Positions 43,310-52,269 of a stretch of 64,000 bases of DNA are shown in pieces. The position numbers and the translations under genes are program-made. The stretch covers positions 11,955,774 to 12,019,773 of the forward strand of contig NW_024037071.1 of NCBI RefSeq assembly GCF_015706575.1. Reading direction: 5' to 3'. How positions within the stretch are numbered: position 1 is the stretch's first letter; every line of letters begins with the position of its first letter. Below the pieces are notes generated by a model that was given only the letters and a program-made list of their open reading frames with translations, made no database searches and was not told the DNA's origin. The DNA comes from Patiria miniata (Eukaryota; Echinodermata; Asteroidea; Valvatida; Asterinidae).

Positions 43310-45335
43310 AAGATGGCTGTTTCTTCTTGTCCGCGGTTTTCGGCTCGACCGGTTTCTTGAGATTTATTTTCTCCGTGGCCTTGAGGCGCTTTGCTTCGGC
43401 CTCCATGGCCTCCTGGAACTTACCAGAAAATAAGTCCGGGCCTGAGAGCGGGAGATCGTCGAGACGCTTTCGTGCTCCCGGTGAAGGGAGGAAAAGTGCA
43501 TCTAGCACATTGGCGCGGCGTGACGATGTTGCTAAGGTCGACACTCTAGCAAACTGGTCGAGAGTGGAGCACAGGCCGCGATCGAGGCAATGGAGAGCAG
43601 CCACCATCATGTCGGCTGGTATCACCGAATCTTCTTCATATCCCAGTGCCAGGTACTCTGACAGGAGAAGAAGAAAGGACGTCGCACGCATACCCATGCG
43701 TGCCGCCGAGTCCATTCTGCGGGTGACATCTTCCAGCTTTCCACGGGTCTTGTCTGTAAAAGGAACCTTGGATGAAGCTGTCCCTCGGTCAGCGGCGAGC
43801 TTGTCAATGGCCGAGTCCGGCAGGACCGGAGTTGAGAAATATTTCTCAAAATCTCCTGGGGGGAAATGATAATATGAGTCTACGCGTTTAGCGTAGGCAC
43901 TCCAAGTCTTTGCGTGCATTATACCGTCGATGTGGTCAACGCACACGCGGTCCAAGGGCATTGTGGGAAAAGCCCGGACCGGTTCTGCCGTCGGTCCCGA
44001 TCGCTTCTTGAACGACTGACGCTCAGGAGGAGGAGGAGGTTCGGTACCAGCAGGAAGATTTAGAACTCTGATCATATCCCGTTGGACCAAGCGGAGTTCG
44101 GTCTCAGCCACCGATAGGCGTTGCATGGTGCGGGTCAGTTCGCTCTCGTCCGCCGAATTGTCAGAGTCCGGGGGGCGAGTTGCCACCGGGGAATGGGAAC
44201 CAGGCCCCGGGGGCGAAGCAGCGCCGTCACGGCGTCCCGGTATCGAGCCCCGCTCAGAGTCCAGTGACGCCGATGGGTGTAAACTAATACCGGGCGGGGA
44301 CGCCGGTGCACGGCCCTCCGTGCACGGCATTGTCCGCTGGTCTGTAGTCACCCCACCACGGCCGTGATGACCGGCGTGTGGGGGCTGTAATTCTGGAGGG
44401 GACTCCGGCGCACGGCTAACCGTGTGCGGTATGTCCCTTTGGCCCGGAGTCAGCCAACTGTGACCGTAATCTCCCTGTCGGCCCGACAATGAGGCCGCGA
44501 GGGAGTGAAAGGCCTCCAAAAAATCATCGCGTGAGATCGGGTCGCCACCCTTGTGGCGTTTCCCACGGTGCGATCGGCCGGATGACTCGCTGGAACTCGT
44601 CGAAGAACGGCGGGAACGGCGGCTCTTTTTTGATTTTTTCTTCTTTGAGGAGCGACTCCGAGTAGTTGCCGAGGATTGCGGGGACACGGGGATGCCCGAA
44701 CAACGAATGAAATCCGATGTGGAGGCAGGGCCCTCCGAGCGTAGCGTTAAATCTCTGGGGGAATCCCAGGGATTCGGTTCTACGCTATCAATAGCCCGGG
44801 CGGCCGACAGCGCCCCCACGCCGGTAACATAGGCGGGTGCTGTACGGTCAATCAACCGGCCATATAACAGCCCATCCCCAGGCATCGTGGTAATCACGGG
44901 GCTGGGTGGGCCTGGGTGCACTGAGCCATGGAGGAGTACTTCCTCCGGCTGCGTGTGCCCCGTAGACGGGCCAGGGACAGGCACGGTGCGCCCCGTAGCG
45001 GGGCCACCTTTTGCCGTACGTCCCTTTTTGGGTATTGCCCCGGCGTTAGACAATTTCTTTGTCTTGCCGGTGCGTTTCCCCTTCAGTTGGGCGGACCCGC
45101 GAACATTGACCGAAGACGGTGGGGTTGTACGGCCCCCCGCTTGGTCAACGGGTCCGTCAGCTCCGACAGCCGGCAGTGGCTGAAGGGGCCGACTAGGGGA
45201 CTGCTGCCGCGGTGACGTACCATCACCGGTGCAGTCCCCCGAGAACTCGGGCTTGTCTGGTGGGATGTACGTCCCTCCATTATCGACACACCCGGTCCTC
45301 CCCAACTTCCTATTACTCATTTCTTTCACTTTCAC
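43134..45335 (-). CDS. DIRS Gag-like protein
   Basis: 733 residues. The N-terminal two thirds are Pro/Ser/Gly-rich and basic, with a Lys/Arg/Ser tract (SSKKKKSKKSRRSRRSSTSS, about residues 230-250) that could bind nucleic acid or act as a nuclear signal. The C-terminal part has a compact region (VDSYYHFPPGDFEKYFSTPV, then FLLLLSEYLALG) conserved among DIRS Gag-like proteins, then an Arg/Gly-rich tail. No zinc knuckle seen. Confidence 0.85.
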   Translation of the reverse strand: MKVKEMSNRKLGRTGCVDNGGTYIPPDKPEFSGDCTGDGTSPRQQSPSRPLQPLPAVGADGPVDQAGGRTTPPSSVNVRGSAQLKGKRTGKTKKLSNAGAIPKKGRTAKGGPATGRTVPVPGPSTGHTQPEEVLLHGSVHPGPPSPVITTMPGDGLLYGRLIDRTAPAYVTGVGALSAARAIDSVEPNPWDSPRDLTLRSEGPASTSDFIRCSGIPVSPQSSATTRSRSSKKKKSKKSRRSRRSSTSSSESSGRSHRGKRHKGGDPISRDDFLEAFHSLAASLSGRQGDYGHSWLTPGQRDIPHTVSRAPESPPELQPPHAGHHGRGGVTTDQRTMPCTEGRAPASPPGISLHPSASLDSERGSIPGRRDGAASPPGPGSHSPVATRPPDSDNSADESELTRTMQRLSVAETELRLVQRDMIRVLNLPAGTEPPPPPERQSFKKRSGPTAEPVRAFPTMPLDRVCVDHIDGIMHAKTWSAYAKRVDSYYHFPPGDFEKYFSTPVLPDSAIDKLAADRGTASSKVPFTDKTRGKLEDVTRRMDSAARMGMRATSFLLLLSEYLALGYEEDSVIPADMMVAALHCLDRGLCSTLDQFARVSTLATSSRRANVLDALFLPSPGARKRLDDLPLSGPDLFSGKFQEAMEAEAKRLKATEKINLKKPVEPKTADKKKQPSFVIPRRRPPVRAARGGFRGRADKAVGPRYSQPHIGQQRPQSGRGFRAPTPRYTGAWRK

Positions 45336-45489
45336 TCAAATCCTTCACTAGAACAACTCTACAATACTTCACTAGAACAACTCTACAATACTTTCTTTTC
45401 GAAATAGCTTTCTCTAAGCAAAAGAGGTACCAATAAAATAGCGAAAATCAGGTCGTTGAAATTTCACGTGTACCTCGTCCTGCGGCTAA

Positions 45490-45650
45490 GAGAAAAAGAG
45501 GACGCTAACGTGGTGCGCATGTCACAGGGCGTCGTGGGTAGGACACGTGAGGGCGCTATTGTATGTAAAACTCTTAGCAAATTGCCTGCCGGCATAGGGA
45601 ACAATGCATATGTAGTATTCGCTCTACAGGTAAGTAGAGTGATGTAGACT
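45490..45650 (-). repeat. DIRS right inverted terminal repeat
   Basis: Reverse complement of about 39611-39758, plus a unique outer extension GTAGAGTGATGTAGACT that is copied only in the internal complementary region. Confidence 0.9.
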
Positions 45651-46449
45651 TGGATGAAATTCGGCCCTGAAAGCGCTCCATTTTGCAATGGAGTGTAGGC
45701 ATCGTTTTTCAAAATGGCGATGGGATTCAGGACTACTCTAAGGGATGATCATCTTCAGATGGAAATTTCTCCCAAAAGTCATTGAATTACCCCCCGAAAA
45801 TTAAAAAGAAAATCAAAGATGACAAAATAAGCTTTAATTTGATGTGTGCCTCAAACACAGTGGCGTAGCCATGGGGGGGGGGGGGGAGGAGGGGCGTGGG
45901 GGACGACAGCCCCCCATGAAACCTTGTCGCCCCCAGTCGCCCCCCACTGAGATTTTGAGTTTCTAAAAAAATTATCATTGATCTACATGACGCCCCCACA
46001 TGAAATGTTCCAGCCCCCCCAGCGCCCCCCCCCCTCACTGCTTGTATTTCTGTGAAATTTGGATGAAATTCGGCCCTGAAAGCGCTCCATTTTGCAATGG
46101 AGTGTAGGCATCGTTTTTCAAAATGGCGATGGGATTCAGGACTACTCTAAGGGATGATCATCTTCAGATGGAAATTTCTCCCAAAAGTCATTGAATTACC
46201 CCCCGAAAATTAAAAAGAAAATCAAAGATGACAAAATAAGCTTTAATTTGATGTGTGCCTCAAACACAGTGGCGTAGCCATGGGGGGGGGGGGGGGAGGG
46301 GCGTGGGGGACGACAGCCCCCCATGAAACCTTGTCGCCCCCAGTCGCCCCCCACTGAGATTTTGAGTTTCTAAAAAAATTATCATTGATCTACATGACGC
46401 CCCCACATGAAATGTTCCAGCCCCCCCAGCGCCCCCCCCCCCCTCACTG
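45651..46449. repeat. 409-bp tandem duplication whose first copy hosts the DIRS element
   Basis: Unit 2 is 46041-46449. Unit 1 is 39551-39569 plus 45651-46040, 409 bases as well. The junction of unit 1 and unit 2 cuts a hAT MITE short, so the MITE was there before the duplication. Confidence 0.9.
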
Positions 46450-46472
46450 AAAAATTCCTGGCTACGCCACTG
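46267..46472. mobile_element. hAT-type MITE (CAGTGGCGTAGCCA ends)
   Basis: 206 bases with ends CAGTGGCGTAGCCA and TGGCTACGCCACTG, flanked by the 8-bp duplication CTCAAACA (46259-46266 and 46473-46480). G- and C-rich runs lie near both ends. A truncated duplicate lies at about 45862-46040. Confidence 0.92.
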
Positions 46473-46480
46473 CTCAAACA

Positions 46481-46915
46481 CCTGAGAGAGTTGTGAGTAT
46501 TTTTCCTGAATTTCTGAAGTGGGGGAATTATTCATTGGGGTCTATGGCAGTTTATTACTGTTCTACAACTCTATGGGCCTTATTCTCAAATCGGCCATAT
46601 TGGATTGAGAGTGAGGTGAAATCTTGATTTCTGGAACTTGTGTAGAGAAATGAAGGCAAGTTAATTGCTAATTAATTCCAGTCTGCTTCAATGAATAATT
46701 TCAAATTTGTAATTAAACGTTCCTAATGTTTAAAGCCAGATTTAAAAAAAAAGGCAGTACAATAAGGCTGCTCTGCATAAATAGTCTGGGTTCCATCCCA
46801 TTCAACAGTTAACAATTAATGAAATACATTCAGGGAACATAAATATGGCCAACTCGTGAATAAGGCCCATTGTCCATGGTATTGCTATCCATCAAACACT
46901 GATATGAGAACTTAC
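46481..46915. other. Intron sequence, no other feature seen
   Basis: Lies within the proposed long intron next to the 46916-47324 exon. No repeat recognised. Confidence 0.4.
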
Positions 46916-47324
46916 CAACTGATGAACTTCCTAAGCTGGTGCTTATGTGTTCCATCATACTCTGATACTTTGCAGGAAACTCTTGCAATTTCATCAACTT
47001 CATGCATAATCTTTTCAAGTTATATGGTGAAAACTCTTCTTCTCCAAGAGTTCCTTCTGGTCCATACATGTCCTCATCTTGAGATTTTTCTCTTTCCAAT
47101 TTGTCTTTCCGATTCACTCCTGATTCACTCCTGTGACACTTGATTAAATTCATCAGCTGGTAGTATGAGACTAGCTTTTGTAATGTAGCACTACTTGGCG
47201 AAAAAGTGTTCACTGACAGACTAGCCTCATTTGGGGTACAATTATCGTCCTTCAAATTTGGGCCAGGTTCCTGATCACTCCACCACTGGGTCAAACCCTC
47301 CAAATTACTTACGTTTTGTTCCAC
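46916..47324 (-). CDS. Host gene, internal coding exon
   Basis: Open for 136 codons plus one base. The acceptor is TTTCGACAG ending at 47325 and the donor CAGTTG|GTAAGT at 46916/46915, both strong. The translation (WWSDQEPGPNLKDD; FSPYNLKRLCMKLMKLQEFP; YQSMMEHISTSLGSSSV) looks like real protein, with a helical, possibly coiled segment near FSPYNLKRLCMKL, but I cannot name the family. It leaves in phase 1, matching the phase-1 acceptor of the UBZ exon at 29047 on the same strand, so the two are probably successive exons. No in-frame Met with good context opens it; translation starts upstream or at MNLIKCH about 70 codons in. Confidence 0.65.
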
Positions 47325-47541
47325 CTGTCGAAACACAAATAAAAAAGACAACGGAAAAACACCATTACCAATTATGGATTACAGTATTTGGAAAAGAGAT
47401 TTTGTCACAAAGCATGTATTTTGATAAAATCCTTTATACTTGGCAAACACAGGTCTGCTGCTTCTCTCTTGGTTTAAAGCTACAGTCCATCATTTGCAGC
47501 TATCCAAAAAGTAACTGACTTAATTACTGTTGAAAGACATA

Positions 47542-47770
47542 CCTGGTTGAAAGATAGTAAGGGGACTAAACTCCCTGTGAAATTATTCTTTCTGGCAAGC
47601 TGTCATTTTGAAGAAATCAACGAAAGAAGGCCTTTCCAGGGTCTAACGACGGAAATTTCTGTTAATAGTTCGTTTTTTTTATTCGCCAAAGCGCGCACAA
47701 GCATTGGCACGACGCACACACAGTTGTTATAATTCGTCGGATCGGTGCGCAACATCGCGTAGCTGCAATT
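47542..47770 (-). promoter_or_regulatory. Candidate first (5' UTR) exon and promoter-proximal region of the host gene
   Basis: On the minus strand TCAACCAG|GTATGT at 47541/47542 is a good splice donor about 215 bases upstream of the next exon. The sequence before it is CpG-containing and has a 7-codon upstream frame (MTACQKE, stop). No longer coding frame joins the next exon, so it is probably non-coding. The start of transcription is not visible. Confidence 0.35.
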
Positions 47771-48202
47771 GCCTCGGTGAGAATGTGTCTCAGAAGCTGA
47801 ATTCAGGCCCTATTCAAAACATGATTCAGCAACTTTTGATTTGAAATCGAGATCCTAGAATGCTGTTTTTTTCGAAATATACATCTTAAGCTGAGCTGCA
47901 ACTTCATCAGGTTAGTTGTTCAGCACCCTTCTTTAGATTTTGAGCACGTTTGTTGCTTCAAACGAACAAAATTCCCCAATTACAAATGAATGACTGTACC
48001 CTTACATTACTTTATTTTACAAGTTACTCTATCCTGTGTAGTTAATAATGCTGTCTCCGACAGCTTTCATAATTGTTGGTATATTTGCTATCTTTTTAAA
48101 CTCAATCTGCTCCCCTCTGTGGCAATTAAAAATACTTAAAAACTTGGAGTATTGCAAAAGGTGGGATCCTGAGCAGGATCCTAGCACTAAGTATTCATAG
48201 AT

Positions 48203-48290
48203 TGGACCAATCACAGCCAAGAGTTTCGACCAACCACAGCCAAAAGTTTTGACCAATCACAGCCAAGAGTTTTGACCAATCAGACGAAAG
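48203..48290. promoter_or_regulatory. Four CCAAT-bearing tandem repeats
   Basis: About four copies of a 24-base unit, GACCAATCACAGCCAAGAGT and variants; three hold an exact CCAAT and one reads CCAACC. They lie about 450 bases upstream of the candidate first exon of the minus-strand gene. CCAAT is the NF-Y site; the orientation would be ATTGG relative to that gene. A regulatory role is inference only. Confidence 0.4.
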
Positions 48291-48474
48291 ATTGAAGCAC
48301 TAACGATATGCAGTGGAACATTGCATGCACATGTACTGTGTGGGTCATTCTGTCACAGCATTTTGAGCAAGCTGGATCAATTTGTCTGAAACAGCAGGAG
48401 TGTTTTTAGTGGTTCAGTTTCTGGATTTGTGGAATTATAACCTTTGATTTCTCCAATTCCCAAGTCCAAATGTA

Positions 48475-48670
48475 GATTCAGTGCTGACTTTTAATTCCCC
48501 ATGAGAGGTTTGCAATATTGACTGGGAATTTACCTCGGGAAATTTTCAGTGCTGACTTGGGATTCCCTGTAATATGCAATACTGACTGGGAATTTCCTAT
48601 GGGGAATGTCCATTGTTGAGTGGGGATTTCTTTGGGGGATATCAATATGTGGATGGTAATTTTCAAAATG
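48475..48670. repeat. Degenerate tandem repeat (GTGCTGACTTGGGAATT units)
   Basis: Four loose copies of a 45-60-base unit containing ACTGGGAATTTCC-like sequence. Function unknown. Confidence 0.45.
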
Positions 48671-49180
48671 TATTAGGCCTAATCAATGTTAATTGGGAAA
48701 ATTCATCTTGAAATTTACCAATACTCAATTGAGTTTTGTGGATGATATACGAACCTGACAACTCCTTGTTGATGGGTGTAAGAGAGGGTGCAAAGATTTA
48801 GAAAATTTTGAGACAAATCAATACTCTAAAACTTCAAAAAAAATTTTTATAAATGAAAAAAAATCCGATTTCAATTTCAAAATTTGAGTGTTTTTTTTTC
48901 TAAATGAAAAAAAAATCGCCAACCCTAATCCTAGCTAAAGACATGGCCAATGTCATCAACTGCATGTTCTCCTACTGTTTTTCAGCCAGTTTGTGGGCAC
49001 TTAACTTTCTGTCAATAACCCCAGTGCCTGCTGCAGACCCAGCTTCAGTGCCAGTGATGGACCCATCTAGACTATTAGTCTCAGAAATACATACGATGCT
49101 TAGGAAATGATCCCAGTAGAGTCAGCCTCCATTATAAATGGGACAAGTTAATGTTGCTTCAGGGCCAATATATGTGGAAA
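48671..49180. other. No gene recognised
   Basis: A/T-rich runs (48835-48910) upstream of the LINE fragments. Confidence 0.35.
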
Positions 49181-49740
49181 TCAATGCCCATACTGTGTGT
49201 ACAAGCTGCCATTTTCATCATGCTCTGACAATTCATTCCATGAGGAGTTTGGCAGTGATCAAGAGCTCAATTCTACAGTGGAACCTGATAATAATCTGAA
49301 GGCTTATCGTTTGGACTTCCCTGCAGCTTCAAAGACTTACAGGAATTCCATCTCCGGTCTACTACTCAACGCTCGAAGTATCTGTAGTAAGCAACAGGAC
49401 ATGCAGTCATTTTCGAGCTTCATCCTGTGGACATTGTCTGCAACACAGAGACATGGCAGTCGGCAAATAATGTCCTAAGCATACCTGGATATTCCACTAT
49501 CTGACATGACAGGAATAACCGAGGTGGTGGCATCATGGCAATAGTGAAGGATTCGTTGCTTCCGGCTCATCTCGACCACCTTAGCCCCACTGACATCGAG
49601 GTAACTATCTTATCACTGACCCTAAAACACTCAAAATGGCTTGTTGGAATTGTGTACCGTCCCCCAAACTCAGATATAACATTTTTTGATAAACTACAAG
49701 ATGTCTGTGACAACCTCCAATCAGATCCCCCTCCTGGAAA
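49181..49740 (+). pseudogene. LINE B endonuclease fragment
   Basis: Frames on the plus strand encode ISGLLLNARSICSKQQDMQS, then (after a frame change) IMAIVKDSLLPAHLDHLS and KWLVGIVYRPPNSDITFFDK, the endonuclease of a non-LTR retrotransposon. It ends in an A-rich tract (49741-49790), perhaps an inserted poly(A) or simple repeat, followed by a G-rich MITE-like remnant at 49800-49970. Confidence 0.75.
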
Positions 49741-49974
49741 AGCAACCAAAAAAAAAAAAAAAAAAGAACAAAAGAAAAGAAGAAAAAGAGGGGCGGAGTG
49801 ATATTGTTGTTTATTTAATGGGTTAAGGGAGGGGGGGGGGGGGGGCAATGTCCCTGCCCAACCTCAAAAAAATAATCAATCGGGAAAATGTTGGAAAATA
49901 TAGGGATTTTTTGAGGAAAATGTGCTTTACCCCCCTCTAGAAAAAAATTCTGGTGACGCTCATGTTCAGGGATC

Positions 49975-50576
49975 GACATGGACCTGGATAAAGCCCTTTC
50001 TAATAGGTCGTCAACAACGAGTCCCGTAACAGGGATGCTTCTCTGAGTGGGCACCAGTTATTTAAGGTGTCCCACAGGACAGTGTCCTTGGCCACCTCCT
50101 GTTTAATCTATTTATTCATGATATAAATCATGACTTTTCCACAAATTGCGCACCCTTTGCAGATGATGCACTCCTCTATCAGCCAATCCACTCACCCCAA
50201 GATGAACTCGCCCTCCAGTCGGACCTGACTGCACTTGAACAATGGAGCAATCTCAATGGTATGCAGCTGAATATCAAGAAAACCAAGGTCATGCACATAT
50301 CCAGATCCCGGAAACCAGCAGTTCTTCCAAGTTACATTCTTCATGGTCAATCGCTCAGTGTTACACCTACATTCAAATACCGGTATCTTGGGGTTATCAT
50401 CAACGACTCAATTAACTGGAATGATCACGTTGATGCCACTGTCTTCAATTGCGGGTGGTACTTTGACCAAGGCCTTGACATCCCTCTATCGTTCACTTGT
50501 CTTGCCCATACTACTGGTAGAATATGGGTTGCCAGCTTGGTTCCCATACACAGCATCCAATGCAACCAAACTTAAT
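49975..50576 (+). pseudogene. LINE B reverse transcriptase fragment
   Basis: Contains CAPFADDALLYQPIHSPQDE (FADD catalytic box), ALEQWSNLNGMQLNIKKTKV and YRYLGVIINDSINWNDHVD, the palm and thumb region of a non-LTR RT. The N-terminal RT part is absent and there is at least one frame change. The LINE continues at 50747 after a nested insertion. Confidence 0.8.
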
Positions 50577-50746
50577 TATAATAATATAATAATAATTTAT
50601 TCATTTATAAAGCGCAAATTCCAATATGATTTTGTTCAAATACGCTGTACAGTAAAAATATTAATTAAGATAAGAAATGATTTATTAATGGCTATGGATA
50701 GACAACAGGTTTCTTTGTTAGTTTTGCTTGATTTGAGTATAATAAT
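50577..50746 (-). mobile_element. Small LINE A insertion with internal inversion (twin-priming type)
   Basis: The left part (50577-50660) is the reverse complement of the LINE tail seen at 4230-4316. The right part (about 50660-50740) encodes, on the plus strand, NDLLMAMDRQQVSLLVLLDL, an RT segment of the same type of LINE. Tail and coding piece therefore face opposite ways, as in twin-primed LINE insertions. Both edges carry TATAATAAT (50577-50585 and 50738-50746), a probable target duplication. Confidence 0.75.
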
Positions 50747-50915
50747 TTGAGAGAGTGCAGAGAAGAGCAGGTAGGATGTGTATCAAATAGCCCAAAGATG
50801 CAATGTCATATGAAGACAGATTACATGCTTTGAATTGGATGACTTTAGATGCTTGTAGACAAAACCACATAGTTTCCTGTACAGTCAAGGTCCTTTTTAA
50901 CTTAGTTGAATGCCA
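50747..50915 (+). pseudogene. LINE B RT C-terminal fragment, continued
   Basis: ERVQRRAGRMC followed by DRLHALNWMTLDACRQNHIV and VLFNLVECQSVK, the region after the RT core; resumes the LINE interrupted at 50577. Confidence 0.7.
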
Positions 50916-51480
50916 ATCAGTGAAGGCCAACCCAAATTCAACGACTCCAGCGCGTACAAAATCGTGCAGCAAAACTAATCTTCAAGGCCAAAAAACGCGA
51001 TCACGTCACTCCCTTGTTGAAACACCTACACTGGCTACCCATCAAGCAACGTATTGTATTTAAAATCCTGACTCATGTTTACAAGTGTCTTCACAACAAA
51101 GCTCCGACCCATCTCGACTCTCTCATCATGCCGCATCACTCTGCAAGACCTGGCCTCCGCTCCAGTCAGGACATGACCCTGCTCCATGTGCCCAGAACAT
51201 CTACCGTAGCTGGTGACAATGCATTCCAGGCACATGCACCTCGGCTCTGGAATGATCTCCCGCAGCACATCCGACTGTGTCCTTCCTTGGATGTCTTTCA
51301 AAAGACCCTTAAGACATATTTATTTGATTGAGATTCATGTTTTCATAATTTTCTTGTTAATGTTCAGCATATTTTGTGTGTGTGTGATTTATTTATTGTT
51401 CAGCGCTAGTTATGTGAAACTTCTTTGAGTAAGAGCGCTATATAAATGACTTTGTTGTATTGTATTGTATTGTATTGTAG
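50916..51480 (+). pseudogene. LINE C (CR1/L2-like) 3' end with TTGTA tail
   Basis: LLKHLHWLPIKQRIVFKILT, NAFQAHAPRLWNDLPQHIR and a natural end at YLFD (51331), then a short 3' UTR with GAGCGCTATATAAATGACTT and a TTGTA pentanucleotide tail (51450-51480). It is related to but distinct from the 2.2-4.3 kb LINE, with a different tail. Inserted next to the LINE B fragment. Confidence 0.85.
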
Positions 51481-52050
51481 TAGATAAAAAATGGTCACTA
51501 GGATTGTCTCACATTTAATCACCACTGTGCTAGAACTCAAACCCTGAAAAACACACCTAGTCATGTCTTCCCCCGGATCTGGAGTACATGTAGTTTGCCA
51601 TCGTATATAAGGGACTCTCTATTAATTGATTCATTTACACAGTTTAACACCGGATAATCTGCTCATTAGTATGAGTGTTAAAACCTTGAGCTGGAAATAT
51701 ACCCTCCCTTCAATGTTTTTATTTATTTTTTTATCTCTTTTAATCCTTTTATAGTAATTACATGTTTACATTTTTTTCAACTGTAAACTGCAATCATTCT
51801 TTTATTTTATTTTTATTTTCTCTTTCGCGGTTATGTTTATTTATTTATGTTTGAAATTAACTTGTTTAACTGTTCTACTTTCCGGTTGTTTATCATTTAT
51901 TTTTTACATGTATTCATTTATTTTGTTTTTGCTCCTGTTGTTGCATTTCTTGTTATTGGATGGATTTTTTAATGGAGTTTTTCTCGCAGGTAAACTGCCA
52001 TAAGTATGTCATTTTTTCTTTTCTCTACCAGGTTTACATTCGCTTATTTA
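51481..52050. other. No gene recognised
   Basis: T-rich sequence between the LINE tail and the hairpin repeats. Confidence 0.4.
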
Positions 52051-52180
52051 TTGGCTTTTCTGCAATGTGCAGAAAAAGCTTTTTTTTTCTGATTTTTTTT
52101 TTAGGTGTTGGGCCATGAGCCCAACACCTATTGTTATTCTATGAATTTACTATTCTTCTTCTTCTTCTTCTTATTATTAT
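52051..52180 (+). repeat. Paired hairpins followed by TTC tract
   Basis: GGCTTTTCTGC...GCAGAAAAAGC (about 52052-52079) and a perfect 11-bp stem AGGTGTTGGGC/GCCCAACACCT (52103-52129), then a (TTC)n tract at 52152-52172. A GGCCCAACACC motif recurs at about 58391. This looks like an end module of a large repeat. Confidence 0.65.
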
Positions 52181-52269
52181 TCTCCAAGACAACTTCTTCT
52201 CCAGAACTGTTTGTCAAAATGAAAGCATATAGGCCTATGAACTTCAATTGTCAATACATGAATGCACAA

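Larger units (their letters stand above)
39570..45650 (-). mobile_element. DIRS retrotransposon, looks whole
   Basis: 6.08 kb on the minus strand with three long open frames (Gag-like, RT/RNase H, tyrosine recombinase), inverted terminal repeats and an internal complementary region. ITRs: about 39611-39758 mirrors 45490-45634. Internal region: 39812-39864 is complementary to the left end 39570-39622, and 39865-39911 to the right end 45604-45650, fused head to tail as in DIRS-1. There is no target duplication, as expected for recombinase integration. An empty site survives at 46051-46065. The closely matching ends and long open frames suggest a recent insertion; I noticed no break. Confidence 0.95.

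Noticed and set aside
42107-45289. Several plus-strand frames of 60-188 residues
   Set aside because: Antisense shadows of the GC-rich DIRS genes; none has a motif.
46830-46915. Extension of the host exon frame past 46916
   Set aside because: A strong GTAAGT donor sits at 46915 and the frame beyond it looks like chance reading into the intron.
49800-49970. Possible complete hAT MITE with poly-G
   Set aside because: The right part (TCTGGTGACGCTCATG) looks MITE-like, but I could not find a matching left end or target duplication.
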